Shown in pieces: positions 35,229 to 44,600 of a stretch of 64,000 nt of DNA. The number at the start of each line of letters is the position of its first letter. The stretch's first letter is position 1. This DNA is from Roseivirga sp. UBA6061 (GTDB lineage: Bacteria > Bacteroidota > Bacteroidia > Cytophagales > Cyclobacteriaceae): the NCBI GenBank assembly GCA_002427745.1, contig DIYF01000017.1, forward strand, positions 1-64,000, given 5' to 3'. Below the pieces are notes generated by a model, which did not search any database, had not been told where the DNA came from, and saw nothing but the letters and a program-made list of their open reading frames with translations. Made by a program: the position numbers and the translations under genes.

Positions 35229-37952
35229 TTATTCCTGCCTCAGTGATTTAACAGGGTTCATACGGGCCGTTTTTAATACCCTTGGGCCAATGGCAAACAA
35301 AGCCAGCATAACCACCATAAGCAAGGGAACGACAAACAATGCTGGTGTAACCGGAATGTGATAGGCAAAATCATCAAGCCAGCGATTCATACCATAATAG
35401 CCCAGTGGTGCTGCCAATAGAAACCCCAAAGCAGCTAATAATATCAGTTCTCTGGAAAGCAAATAGAATAAACTCTTCATACCAGCTCCCAGCACCTTTC
35501 TTACTCCAATCTCCTTGGTTCTTTGCAATGCTATAAAAGAAGACAAGCCGAAAAGCCCCAGACAAGCTACTACAATGGCGATAATGGAAAACCCGGTAAA
35601 AACATGGCTATCAACCTCTTCATTCTGATACTGCCTCTGAAAAAAATCCTCAAGGAAATAATAGTTAACCGGATTTTCCGGAAAAACAGACTCATAGATA
35701 CCTTCAATTTCCTCCAGCGTAGTTGTTATCTCACCGTTTTTCAATTTGATGAGGTAGTGGTTATCCCAGGAGTTGCCTGAATAGAATACCATAGGATCAA
35801 TTTTATTCCTGAGTGCTTCATGGTGGTAATCTTCTGACACTCCTACAACTTTAGCCGGGTGACTTCCCGAATGGCTCCACCTGTAAACCAACTCACCAAC
35901 AGCATCTGCGGGACTCTCAAAACCCAGGCTCTCAAGAGCAGTCTCACTCAGAACAACTTCCGGAATACTTCCCTCCTCTGCAGTACTAAGCTGTTCCTGG
36001 TTCTGCAGATCAGTCAGTGCCCATTGAAACCCTTGACCTGCTATAATTCTTACATCAAGAACTTTAAGAAATTCACTGCCTGTGACTACCTCAAACTGTG
36101 CTGTTTTAGAACCGTTATGATCCTCCCTGGATATACCCTGACTCTGAAGTATAGGAACACCGGGAATGACATTACTTAAGCCTGCAAACTGTACATTTGA
36201 CAACTTATTGAGTCTGTTCACTATCAATGCTGATTTTTGTCGCCTCTGACCCCAATCTTCAGCTTTAATAGCAGGACCATCCAGTACCAGAACTCTCTCC
36301 GTATTCATACCTATATCCCCGGAAGTCATAAAGTCCAATTGACGATTGATAGCCAGAGTAGCCATAATAAGGAGAGAACCTGACACAAACTGAAATACAA
36401 TTAACCCCTTTCTCGAAAAGTTATTGCCTGTTCCTTTCCTCGTTCTTCCTTTTAGAACAGACACAGTACCCGTTGAGAAGAATACCGAAAGCGGATACAG
36501 ACCGGAGCAGATGATACCCAACAGAAAGAACACCCCTGCCGGCAAACCGAAACGTAGCAAGTCTATCTCTTCCAGACTAACCTCCCGGCCTATGTATTGA
36601 TTGAACAGCGACTGCCCCATCAGGACCATTCCCACTGCCAGGAACAAGGCAAAAACATTCATAAAGAAGGCTTCGACAAAAAACTGAAAAATGATTTCAG
36701 TCTTTCGGGCTCCCATTACCTTCCGTATTCCCAATTCCTTCAGTCGATTTAGTGAATGTGCTGTAGCCAGGTTAACATAGTTTACCCAGGCAATAATGAC
36801 TATAAAAATGGCAATGATGAGTAGAACTTTGACCGTAGTAGCATTACCTACTAACCCTACTTCGTCAGGAAAATCAGATTGTAGATGTATATCTTTTATC
36901 GGAGTAACCAGCAAAGAACCTATCCGAAAGCCTTTCCTGGCTTCTTCTGTCTCTAAGGGGTTATACTTCAATAACAGGTCTGCCAGTTGCTCTTCAAACT
37001 TAACCTGACCTGAACCCTCCCTGAGCTTCACATAAGTCAGACAGGAATTGACTCCCCACATTCGGTGAGGGCCACTTTCTCCAAAGTTATGGATAGTTGA
37101 GGTGTAAGAAATCAGGGCAGAAGGCCTTACCTGCATATTCGACTCAGGGTATTCATAAACTCCCGTAACCAGGAGCTGCGGTTTACTCCGGGCACTACTG
37201 AATTGTATAACTTGACCTGTGGCTTTACCAGTGCTACCAAAATACTTTTCTGCCATTTCTTTACTCAATAACACTGTATTGGGTTCCTCCAGTCTTGACC
37301 TGCCTTGTATCACAGTAAGGTCGAACAGGCTTAGGATATCGGAATCTGCAAAGTAAGCCTGGGGCTCTACAAAGGTCTTCTCAGGGTTGTTTCGTAAGGT
37401 AAAGACGTTCTTACCTTGCCAAATACGGGTAACATCGAGTAATCTGGCTGCCTTTTCGACTGTCGGAAGATCATTGATCATGGCCGGGGCAAGAGGGCCG
37501 GGACTTACAGCCGTTTTATACAACCTCTCATTATTTTTCACAAAATCCTGGCTAACTCTATACATATTATCCGATTGTGAGAACCTGTCATAGTTCAGTT
37601 CATCGGAAACATATTCAAGAATGAGCAAGGCAGCGGCCATCCCCAGGGCGAGACCAAAAACATTGAGAAAGGTATAAGTCTTATGACGCTGGAAGTTACG
37701 TATTGAAGATTTAGCAAAGCTAAACAGCATGCCCAGGGATAAATTGTTCTCCCCCACTCTTTCCAGACTCAGAAAGCGCACAGCACTGAATACATCAAGG
37801 TAGTATCGTATTTCGGCCCGCAATCTCCCTTTTTCTTTCAGGCGCCAGCAGTAGTTTTCCTCCAGATCACCCTTTACTTCATCGAGGTATTCATTGCGGC
37901 AAAAGAGATCGAGTAAAAAATTGGCGAATCGCGGAGACTGTGGTCGTTTCAT
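35229..37952 (-). CDS. MacB/FtsX-type ABC transporter permease with N-terminal prefix domain
   Basis: 907 residues. Residues 1-70 form the soluble permease-prefix domain found in Bacteroidota (FLLDLFCRNEYLDEVKGDLE). Two MacB_PCD-FtsX modules follow: periplasmic regions about 115-380 and 580-760, FtsX spans about 385-500 and 790-890, with LKELGIRKVMGARK and TKEIGVRKVLGAG as paired coupling motifs. No ATPase gene is adjacent. Such permeases act in export or signalling across the envelope. Substrate unknown. Confidence 0.9.
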   Translation of the reverse strand: MKRPQSPRFANFLLDLFCRNEYLDEVKGDLEENYCWRLKEKGRLRAEIRYYLDVFSAVRFLSLERVGENNLSLGMLFSFAKSSIRNFQRHKTYTFLNVFGLALGMAAALLILEYVSDELNYDRFSQSDNMYRVSQDFVKNNERLYKTAVSPGPLAPAMINDLPTVEKAARLLDVTRIWQGKNVFTLRNNPEKTFVEPQAYFADSDILSLFDLTVIQGRSRLEEPNTVLLSKEMAEKYFGSTGKATGQVIQFSSARSKPQLLVTGVYEYPESNMQVRPSALISYTSTIHNFGESGPHRMWGVNSCLTYVKLREGSGQVKFEEQLADLLLKYNPLETEEARKGFRIGSLLVTPIKDIHLQSDFPDEVGLVGNATTVKVLLIIAIFIVIIAWVNYVNLATAHSLNRLKELGIRKVMGARKTEIIFQFFVEAFFMNVFALFLAVGMVLMGQSLFNQYIGREVSLEEIDLLRFGLPAGVFFLLGIICSGLYPLSVFFSTGTVSVLKGRTRKGTGNNFSRKGLIVFQFVSGSLLIMATLAINRQLDFMTSGDIGMNTERVLVLDGPAIKAEDWGQRRQKSALIVNRLNKLSNVQFAGLSNVIPGVPILQSQGISREDHNGSKTAQFEVVTGSEFLKVLDVRIIAGQGFQWALTDLQNQEQLSTAEEGSIPEVVLSETALESLGFESPADAVGELVYRWSHSGSHPAKVVGVSEDYHHEALRNKIDPMVFYSGNSWDNHYLIKLKNGEITTTLEEIEGIYESVFPENPVNYYFLEDFFQRQYQNEEVDSHVFTGFSIIAIVVACLGLFGLSSFIALQRTKEIGVRKVLGAGMKSLFYLLSRELILLAALGFLLAAPLGYYGMNRWLDDFAYHIPVTPALFVVPLLMVVMLALFAIGPRVLKTARMNPVKSLRQE

Positions 37953-38149
37953 GGTACCATTATATTTCAGTCAACCTTTTATAGCTGACAGGTTAACTAT
38001 ATCCTAAACATTTGTTTACTTAATACGAATTAAGTAAATATTTGTTTAGGTAATACATTGTTTGACAGGTTTTATTGTTACCAGAGCAAAAAACACTCCC
38101 AGGATCACTCTCCTGATTATAATTCATCTCATCTTATTAACTTTAATTT

Positions 38150-38677
38150 ATGACAGTTGAAGACTTCCAAATTCAATTCAACAAAGCCTGGTCTCTGCGC
38201 AACCATGGCAACTACACACAGGTACTGGCTATAGCGGAAGCTCAGCTCACGCTGGCGCAGGAAGCCAACGACAGAAAAGCAGAGGCTCTTTTTCTGAAGT
38301 TATACGCCCAGGTACACGCTGACAAACGCGAGCTGAGAGAATCCCTGAAGTACTACAAGCAGATAGAGCGTATCTACATTGCGCTGGAAGATCTACCAAG
38401 ACAGATGCACACACTTCGGCATATTGGCTCTCTCTTCTATGAACTGAAGGAATATGAATGTTCTGAAAAATGCCTGGTGCAGGTGGTGGATTTCATCGGT
38501 AACCGAACCGATATGGAAGCAGCCAATACCTTCCGTGTTTATGCCTTGGCCCTCGAAGGTTTAGGTCAAAAACCCCGTTCCATCAACTTCTGGCAGAAGG
38601 CCAAAGATATCTATCAGACCTATGATATTGAAGAGGGCGTAATGGAGTGTGATCAGCATTTAGGCAATCGACCCTAG
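38150..38677 (+). CDS. Small TPR-repeat protein
   Basis: 175 residues, helical, no signal peptide. TPR-like units QFNKAWSLRNHGNYTQVLAI, ELRESLKYYKQIERIYIALE and QMHTLRHIGSLFYELKEYE. Cytoplasmic. Function unknown. A 16-bp palindrome follows right after its stop. Confidence 0.75.
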   Translation: MTVEDFQIQFNKAWSLRNHGNYTQVLAIAEAQLTLAQEANDRKAEALFLKLYAQVHADKRELRESLKYYKQIERIYIALEDLPRQMHTLRHIGSLFYELKEYECSEKCLVQVVDFIGNRTDMEAANTFRVYALALEGLGQKPRSINFWQKAKDIYQTYDIEEGVMECDQHLGNRP

Positions 38678-38678
38678 A

Positions 38679-38694
38679 TAATCATATATGATTA
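38679..38694. repeat. 16-bp perfect palindrome
   Basis: TAATCATATATGATTA, directly after the TPR gene stop. It has no loop, so it resembles a protein-binding site more than a terminator. Confidence 0.5.
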
Positions 38695-38779
38695 CATTCG
38701 GGGCCAAAAACCATATTGGCATCACAGGTTGAGGTACTCTCAGGTGTGATAAGTTATTCTCATAGATTTATACAGTTTT

Positions 38780-38798
38780 GCTCCCCTGACAGGGGAGC
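38780..38798. repeat. Strong short hairpin between convergent genes
   Basis: GCTCCCCT / AGGGGAGC with a 3-nt loop, 8-bp perfect stem. It resembles the C-rich palindrome family elsewhere in the window. No T tract. Confidence 0.5.
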
Positions 38799-38847
38799 TG
38801 TCCAAACGAGCGTTATGAAAAAACCGGGTAAGCGGTGGACTGAGGGG

Positions 38848-39915
38848 TCAACACATCTCCTGCCAGAAACTACGCTCCTCCCACCTTCTCTCCTGCCGGT
38901 ACAACTGTCTCTTTTGCTGAAGGTAGCCCTCAAAGATTCTGGTCAGTGTTTGAGAATAGTCCTGCAATGGCATGCCCCCCTCCTCTTTCCTTACTTTTGC
39001 GATGGCCTCCACCGCTTGCTGGGCGGTGTAGATGCCCGAAGTGATACCATGAGAAGACAAAGGATCGAAAGCCATGGCCGCATCCCCTATCGCCAGCCAG
39101 TGAACACCGGCCATCTCAGTTAAGCGACTGCTATTCGCCTTACTACCCATCACTTTTGCCTCATTCAGCGGGCTCAGAAAAGACTTCAGGTGTCGGGTCT
39201 CCCCAAGCAGTTCCGGCCAGTTTTCATAATTCGTAATGAGCGATCTTGCCTCATGGTCTTTGGTGGTAAAAAGAGTCATGACACTTGTATCGGCAGTTAG
39301 TTCCGACACAATACCCCATCCACTTTCAAAAGGCTCTACAAACACACCATGCGGAAGGCCCCTCACTCTGACAGTGGGCACATGACAACTGAAACACATC
39401 AACTGATCCTTCTCGACCTGCTCTACCTTCAATGCCTGACTCACGACACGCTTGCGTCCGGTAGCATCTACCACCAACGCCCCTTCAATACTCTTTCCGT
39501 TATCCAGGTCTACCCTGATGGCCCCACTGGTTTCAGTGATGGCCGTAAGCCTTCCTTCCTCCCGGATATATTCCTGCTGTTGCTCCTCCAAGGCATTGAT
39601 CAGACTTTCCTTATTTAGCTTTAAGCCATATTGAAAAGGCCGGTGAAAGTAAAAGTTATGATCGGTTACGTGATTACTCCCCCAGACACTGTGATAACCC
39701 GTGGTTTTCTTCAAAGCATGTGCTTCAAACAGGGCAAGCAACCCCAGTGACTGCAACAAGGGCAAAGCGGAGGGCGGTAAGGTTTCGCCCAGCGCCAGCG
39801 GGCGCTGCTTCTCCTCTCTCCCAACCAGCAGATGTGGTATCCTCTTTTTATGCAAAAGGAAAGACATAACCAGTCCGGTTATGCCTTTTCCTACAATGAT
39901 TACATCAGTTTTCAA
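38848..39915 (-). CDS. LodB-like FAD-dependent maturation enzyme
   Basis: 355 residues. Rossmann motif VGKGITGL (G9, G11, G14) at the N-terminus, VVDATGRKR in the middle and WLAIGDAAMAFDPLSSHGI as the second FAD motif, as in LodB and tryptophan-halogenase-like flavoproteins. LodB is needed to build the cysteine tryptophylquinone cofactor of LodA. Direct neighbour of the LodA-like gene, so the same job is inferred. The only start before the Rossmann strand is a TTG at 39915. It is in the same frame as lodA, separated by an amber stop and one codon. Confidence 0.85.
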   Translation of the reverse strand: MKTDVIIVGKGITGLVMSFLLHKKRIPHLLVGREEKQRPLALGETLPPSALPLLQSLGLLALFEAHALKKTTGYHSVWGSNHVTDHNFYFHRPFQYGLKLNKESLINALEEQQQEYIREEGRLTAITETSGAIRVDLDNGKSIEGALVVDATGRKRVVSQALKVEQVEKDQLMCFSCHVPTVRVRGLPHGVFVEPFESGWGIVSELTADTSVMTLFTTKDHEARSLITNYENWPELLGETRHLKSFLSPLNEAKVMGSKANSSRLTEMAGVHWLAIGDAAMAFDPLSSHGITSGIYTAQQAVEAIAKVRKEEGGMPLQDYSQTLTRIFEGYLQQKRQLYRQERRWEERSFWQEMC

Positions 39916-39918
39916 AAA

Positions 39919-42033
39919 CTATTTCTTATGCTTTTTGGCCTTTTGCGGACCATTCTCAGCAACATAAACAACTTCAGGCACTCCCGGTAAATGTGGCTCC
40001 ATTTTCCGGCCCGTTACCATCCCTACATTCTTCCACTGGTATACCATAGCAATCAGTCCGTTGGTATAGCCTCCCTCTGCATGGTAACCCACATAACCGG
40101 TGTCTGCCGTGTGTAGCCAGGGAAGTCGGCTCGCGAAGATACTGCGTCTGGTCTCTTCGGTGATTTCCGTGTCCTTCATCTTCTCATAGCTGTCTTCCGG
40201 TAATACATACACCGGCAGGTTCGCTGCCCACCAGGCGGGAGTAGGGTATTGCGACTCAGTGAAAACTGCCTGACAACTACCGGCATCTGACTGCCACGGA
40301 ATCCCCATCCATTTGGTAAGGTCACCGGGAGTTGTTTCCCAAAGCCAATGGTACTTCTCATGTTTGGGATCGAGTGATTTCTGAACATCTTCCGGAGTCA
40401 TACGCAAACCAAAATCATTGTAGAAGATCTCCTCCTGTCGCTCTTCACTGGCCTGATTCAGTCTGATCTCTCTTAATCCATAGAGACCATGCAAACCCGT
40501 TTTATCTTCTCTCAACAACCTGTTTTCACGATACATTTGCTTGTGACGCATAGGCCAGGTGAGCTCCACTCCCGGGTGGAAACCTCCGCCATACAGTGTT
40601 TCAAGAATAGCACGACTCATTAACAGAGGTTTTAGCTCCTCTTTTTTGGCCACTTCTCTGAACTGGTGCTGGTAGTGTTTACCCAAAGCCTCCATAGAAT
40701 CGAAATCTCCATCCAGGCCCTTGAAGTTTCCATCTCTCCAGTGCTTAAACTGATTGTACAACAGGGGCGGAATAGCAAACCACTGAGCCGGGCTTCCTGG
40801 ATAATCGATCGCGTCTCCTGGGTAAAATGGCAATTGTAGCTTAGCCGTCTCATCAAAAGCATTGGTGATTTGAGTCATATCCTTAGAAGGGATAATCGGC
40901 TCGTTTCTGAGAGGATACTGAGGATCTCTGAAGAGTTTAAACACCTCATCTCTTACCTTCTGAGCCTCAGGGCTGCCATCATTGGTATAGAGGTATTTGA
41001 ACTTGCCGTGCCTGATCAGCTCGTCAATCGTCTCTTTAAAAGAAGGTGCCAAAAAGTCTCCCAGGTTTACCCACTGCATGCGATAAAGGCGGTACATAAA
41101 TGGGAATACCAGGCTGAAATCGGGCTCAAACTCATCCTCCGAGGCTCCGGTTACCATATCGAACATGGTAGAGATCGGCTGAATCTGTGGTGCATAATCC
41201 GGTGGTGCAGAAGCCACCCAGGCGGCCGACATAGCATCCTTCAGTTCTATAGGCTTTTTATCTTCACCATGTCTGGGAGTCAGTTTAGCTGTAACGCGTC
41301 CATCACAGATATCATCGTACCAGTTAGAATTATCTGCAAAATCCGTATTCAGATCAGAAGGGTTTAATGCAGCGGACTTACCGTCAGCAGGGTAAAAAAT
41401 AAGCGTCCCTTCATCTTCATATTCCAGCGTACCCAGCTTCACTTCTGCTCCACTGGCATTCATCTTCTGGAGCAGTCGGCTCTTCACTCCTTTTCCGGGA
41501 TTCGGGAATTGGCCTTCGATATCTCTTCTTCTGTGATGAGGGCGAGCGTCCACCTGTACCTTACCCGGATTATTGACCAGCTCTTTTCGGTAGTTGGCAA
41601 TTTTAGGATCACGCAATTGCTCAGTCAGTACATTGGGATTACGGTAAGCCGCGCTGATGCCCGGAGCTAAACCCTTTTCAAAGAAACGAGGCGAAAGGTT
41701 CTGGTTTTCAAACTGTACGGAAAGATCCATACAGTTATTGAAGACATACCAGAAAGGCTTTTTATTGGCCACCTCAACGGACCATTCAATGTCGTAATCG
41801 GCCGGGTCGACTCGCTTTGTAGGCATTCCTGAGTCGTCACACTCATAGATATAAAAGCGCTGTGCCTGCTTTTTCACTTCTCCTTTGTCAGTGAGGTATT
41901 CCTGATGGGTGTCATACAGGTTGTCCCAGGGAATCTCCGGGGAAAAAATAACCTCAGACTTTTCGGCAGGGCCATTACCCATTCGGGTAATCCCCAAAGG
42001 CGGGTAGATTCTAAATTTTGGATGGTTTGACAT
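39919..42033 (-). CDS. LodA-like cysteine tryptophylquinone oxidase
   Basis: 704 residues, close to LodA and GoxA. N-terminal YPPLGITRMGNG (10-21) and KKQAQRFYIYE are family hallmarks. The cofactor residues can be placed as C587 in WQSDAGSC and W639 in SRLPWL, and D583 sits four residues before the cysteine as in LodA. GGGFHPGVELTWPMRH (482-497) is also typical. These enzymes oxidatively deaminate amino acids (LodA lysine at the epsilon position, GoxA glycine), releasing ammonia and hydrogen peroxide that inhibits competitors. No signal peptide is visible. The substrate cannot be read from sequence. Divergent from a PLP decarboxylase. Confidence 0.9.
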   Translation of the reverse strand: MSNHPKFRIYPPLGITRMGNGPAEKSEVIFSPEIPWDNLYDTHQEYLTDKGEVKKQAQRFYIYECDDSGMPTKRVDPADYDIEWSVEVANKKPFWYVFNNCMDLSVQFENQNLSPRFFEKGLAPGISAAYRNPNVLTEQLRDPKIANYRKELVNNPGKVQVDARPHHRRRDIEGQFPNPGKGVKSRLLQKMNASGAEVKLGTLEYEDEGTLIFYPADGKSAALNPSDLNTDFADNSNWYDDICDGRVTAKLTPRHGEDKKPIELKDAMSAAWVASAPPDYAPQIQPISTMFDMVTGASEDEFEPDFSLVFPFMYRLYRMQWVNLGDFLAPSFKETIDELIRHGKFKYLYTNDGSPEAQKVRDEVFKLFRDPQYPLRNEPIIPSKDMTQITNAFDETAKLQLPFYPGDAIDYPGSPAQWFAIPPLLYNQFKHWRDGNFKGLDGDFDSMEALGKHYQHQFREVAKKEELKPLLMSRAILETLYGGGFHPGVELTWPMRHKQMYRENRLLREDKTGLHGLYGLREIRLNQASEERQEEIFYNDFGLRMTPEDVQKSLDPKHEKYHWLWETTPGDLTKWMGIPWQSDAGSCQAVFTESQYPTPAWWAANLPVYVLPEDSYEKMKDTEITEETRRSIFASRLPWLHTADTGYVGYHAEGGYTNGLIAMVYQWKNVGMVTGRKMEPHLPGVPEVVYVAENGPQKAKKHKK

Positions 42034-42182
42034 AAAGTGTTTTGTTAGATGATTTGAAGATATAATGTAAGTAAAATAAACATCGATCTCTACCCACTGG
42101 CATAAGTCCAGATAGAAAATCCCCTAAACGCTTAAAAAATAATCCTGAGGTAAAGTGACTTATCGACCGTTGAATTAACTCG

Positions 42183-42211
42183 TTTGACATTCTTCAGAAA
42201 GGTCTAAATTG
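42183..42211 (+). promoter_or_regulatory. Possible promoter of PLP decarboxylase
   Basis: TTTG (42183-42186), 18-nt spacer, TAAATTG (42205-42211), an imperfect -7 element. It overlaps the alternative TTG start at 42209, favouring the ATG at 42239. Confidence 0.35.
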
Positions 42212-42238
42212 CCAACCATCGCCAGTGTAACACCAAGC

Positions 42239-43675
42239 ATGCAGCTAAAGGATAAAATTAAAGCCCTCAATGAGGTATCAGCCGTATTGGAACCTTCCAC
42301 TGATCAGAGACAGTCACTCATTACGGAAGCACATGACTTTGCCGATACCTTTCTGAATAAGGTCACTACCATGCCCACCTACTCCAGTGCTTCTGTTGAC
42401 CGGGATATGTCTATCTGTCATGAAGCGGTACCACTCCATGAGCTGCTCGACCTCTTTAAAACCGAAGTAACCCAAAAAGGCATTCAGCCAGCTGCGGCCG
42501 GACACCTCGGCTATATTCCCGGAGGCGGACTCTATGCTTCTGCCCTGGCCGACTACCTTGTGGGAGTGACGAATGAATATGCCGGAGTGCATTTTGCCTC
42601 TCCGGGTGCGGTGGCCATTGAGCATGCGGTACTCGACTGGCTCAAGTCGGTTTTCCGCTTTCCGGCATCAGCTGTAGGTAACCTTACCTCGGGTGGCTCC
42701 ATTGCTAACCTGATCGCCCTGACAGCCGCCCGCGATCGACACGGGGTTAAAAGTGCGATGATACCTAAGTCAGTCATCTACCTGAGTGAGCAGGTGCATC
42801 ACTGCATACAGAAAGCGCTTCGCATTATCGGGCTGGAAGATGTGATCATTCGTGAAGTGCTGCTAGACACCGAGTTTCGTCTACAACCAGAAGTAATAGC
42901 CAAAGCCATAGAAGAGGATCGGGCTGCCGGGCTCCATCCCTTCCTGGTGATTGCCTCAGCCGGTACAACCGATACCGGAGTAGTCGATCCGCTCAGGGCC
43001 TTAGGAGAGCTCTGCCAGACTGAAGGACTCTGGTATCATATCGATGCTGCCTACGGAGGTTTTTTCATCTTGGTGGAACAAACCAAAGCCCTTTTCGAAG
43101 GCATAGAGCTGGCCGATTCTTTGGTAGTGGACCCGCATAAAGGGCTTTTTATTCCATACGGTGTCGGGGCCGTGCTGGTCAAAGACAAAGCGGCCGTGAT
43201 GCAATCGCAGCACTATACCGCCAACTATATGCAGGACACGATCAGCGATGCGCATCCGTTGAACCCGGCTGATGTATCACCGGAGCTCTCGAAACACTTC
43301 CGCGGACTGCGGGTCTGGTTACCTCTACAGCTCTACGGCCTGGATGTGTTCAAAGCCTGCCTGGAAGAGAAGCTCTTGCTCACGCAATACCTGCGGGAAA
43401 AACTGACCGACTTAGGCTTCAAGGTGGGGCCCAAACCAGATTTATCTGTCAGCTACTTCTGGTATCCCTCTGAGAAAGAGAATCCCAACACATTCAACCA
43501 GCGACTGATGGATGCCCTGATGGCTGATGGTGATGTCTTCTTCAGCTCTACTCTGCTCCATGGACAGTTCGTGATCCGTATTGCCATCCTCTCCTTTCGC
43601 ACCAAGCTGGAAACGGTAGACCGGGCTGTGAAGATGATTGAGAGATGCCTTGCAGGAATGTTGAACGAAGGATGA
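42239..43675 (+). CDS. Group II PLP-dependent amino acid decarboxylase
   Basis: 478 residues from the ATG at 42239; a TTG ten codons upstream is possible but sits in the putative promoter. Aromatic-L-amino-acid decarboxylase family: GHLGYIPGGGLYAS, TSGGSIANLIAL, WYHIDAAYGGF, and PLP lysine K301 in VVDPHKGLF. The family decarboxylates aromatic or related amino acids to amines. Its position divergent from the amino-acid oxidase pair suggests linked amino-acid metabolism. Confidence 0.9.
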   Translation: MQLKDKIKALNEVSAVLEPSTDQRQSLITEAHDFADTFLNKVTTMPTYSSASVDRDMSICHEAVPLHELLDLFKTEVTQKGIQPAAAGHLGYIPGGGLYASALADYLVGVTNEYAGVHFASPGAVAIEHAVLDWLKSVFRFPASAVGNLTSGGSIANLIALTAARDRHGVKSAMIPKSVIYLSEQVHHCIQKALRIIGLEDVIIREVLLDTEFRLQPEVIAKAIEEDRAAGLHPFLVIASAGTTDTGVVDPLRALGELCQTEGLWYHIDAAYGGFFILVEQTKALFEGIELADSLVVDPHKGLFIPYGVGAVLVKDKAAVMQSQHYTANYMQDTISDAHPLNPADVSPELSKHFRGLRVWLPLQLYGLDVFKACLEEKLLLTQYLREKLTDLGFKVGPKPDLSVSYFWYPSEKENPNTFNQRLMDALMADGDVFFSSTLLHGQFVIRIAILSFRTKLETVDRAVKMIERCLAGMLNEG

Positions 43676-43792
43676 GAAATGTTGAATGTGGAGCGTTCGG
43701 CTCTCTATTACATCCCCTAACACAGGTCAGACCTCTTGCCATCAGCACAAATAGGTCGGACCGACAATTATTCCAAACCTATTTAGAATGTC

Positions 43793-43814
43793 ATTCCCTG
43801 CCCTGACAGGGAAT
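43793..43814. repeat. Hairpin ATTCCCTG/CAGGGAAT
   Basis: 8-bp perfect stem with 6-nt loop in the non-coding region after the decarboxylase. Nearby GTCGGACCGAC (43766-43776 region) is another short palindrome. No T tract. Confidence 0.5.
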
Positions 43815-43930
43815 CTCCATAGTCCATGAGTATCTTTCGGTAAAGGGACAACTCCTCTTAGATGCTTCATTCCTCCGCATTAAAAGAAAAGGAGTTTGCA
43901 ATTCAGTTCCTGATCATATGGTAAAAACCG

Positions 43931-44598
43931 CTCGATTCCCCTCCTCCGAGGAGTGGCCAGGGGTGGCATAGCAACTAACATAACTCTTCATTCATTCGCA
44001 TTGAAAATGCTCCAACTGCATTCCTTAACATACACAGGTCCTCGTTTCTGCTACGCTCAAACAAGGACCAGAAATCAGTAGCTGTTCGTCACTGCCAGAG
44101 AACCCTTAAGGCGACCGCGGCAGTCTCCTGGATAGTGAGTGGGATGCTTGCGGAGAGCCAGATAATAGACAATAGATTTTAGACCAAGGAGTGTTCAGAC
44201 TATCGTCACTGCCAACCTTCGTACCAAAGGCATAGAAACCCAATCAGATCACTCAATTCCCCTCCTCGAAGGAGGGGTCAGGGGTGGGGTATAGCAACTG
44301 ATATAGCGCTTCGTTCATTCGCATTACAAATGCTCCAATTCCGTTCCTTAACATGCACAGGTCCTCGTTTCCGCTACGCTCAAACAAGGACCAGAAACTA
44401 GTAGCTTTTCGTCACTGCGAGAGAGCCCTTAAGGCGACCGCGGCAGTCTCCTGGATAGTGAGTGGGATGCTTGCGGAGAGTCAGATAATAGACGATAGAC
44501 AATAGATTTTAGACCAAGGAGTGTTCAGACCATCGTCACTGCAAACCTGCGTACCTAAGGCATAGAAACCCAATGAGGACACTCAATTCCCCTCCTCT
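43931..44598. repeat. Two tandem non-coding repeats of about 321 and 330 bp
   Basis: The junction sequence CTC(G/A)ATTCCCCTCCT occurs at 43931, 44252 and 44582. Between them, two clearly homologous copies differ by scattered substitutions and small indels. Each copy holds a C-rich palindrome (CCCCTCCTcgaAGGAGGGG at 44259-44277 in copy 2), a long hairpin GGTCCT..AGGACC (44037-44069 and 44360-44392) and an ACTGC..GCAGT stem. No ORF is conserved between copies. The third copy of the palindrome is split by the IS110 element. Confidence 0.85.
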
Positions 44599-44600
44599 CA

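Noticed and set aside
42209..42238. TTG start ten codons upstream for the PLP decarboxylase
   Set aside because: It lies in the putative -7 element; the ATG at 42239 is simpler.
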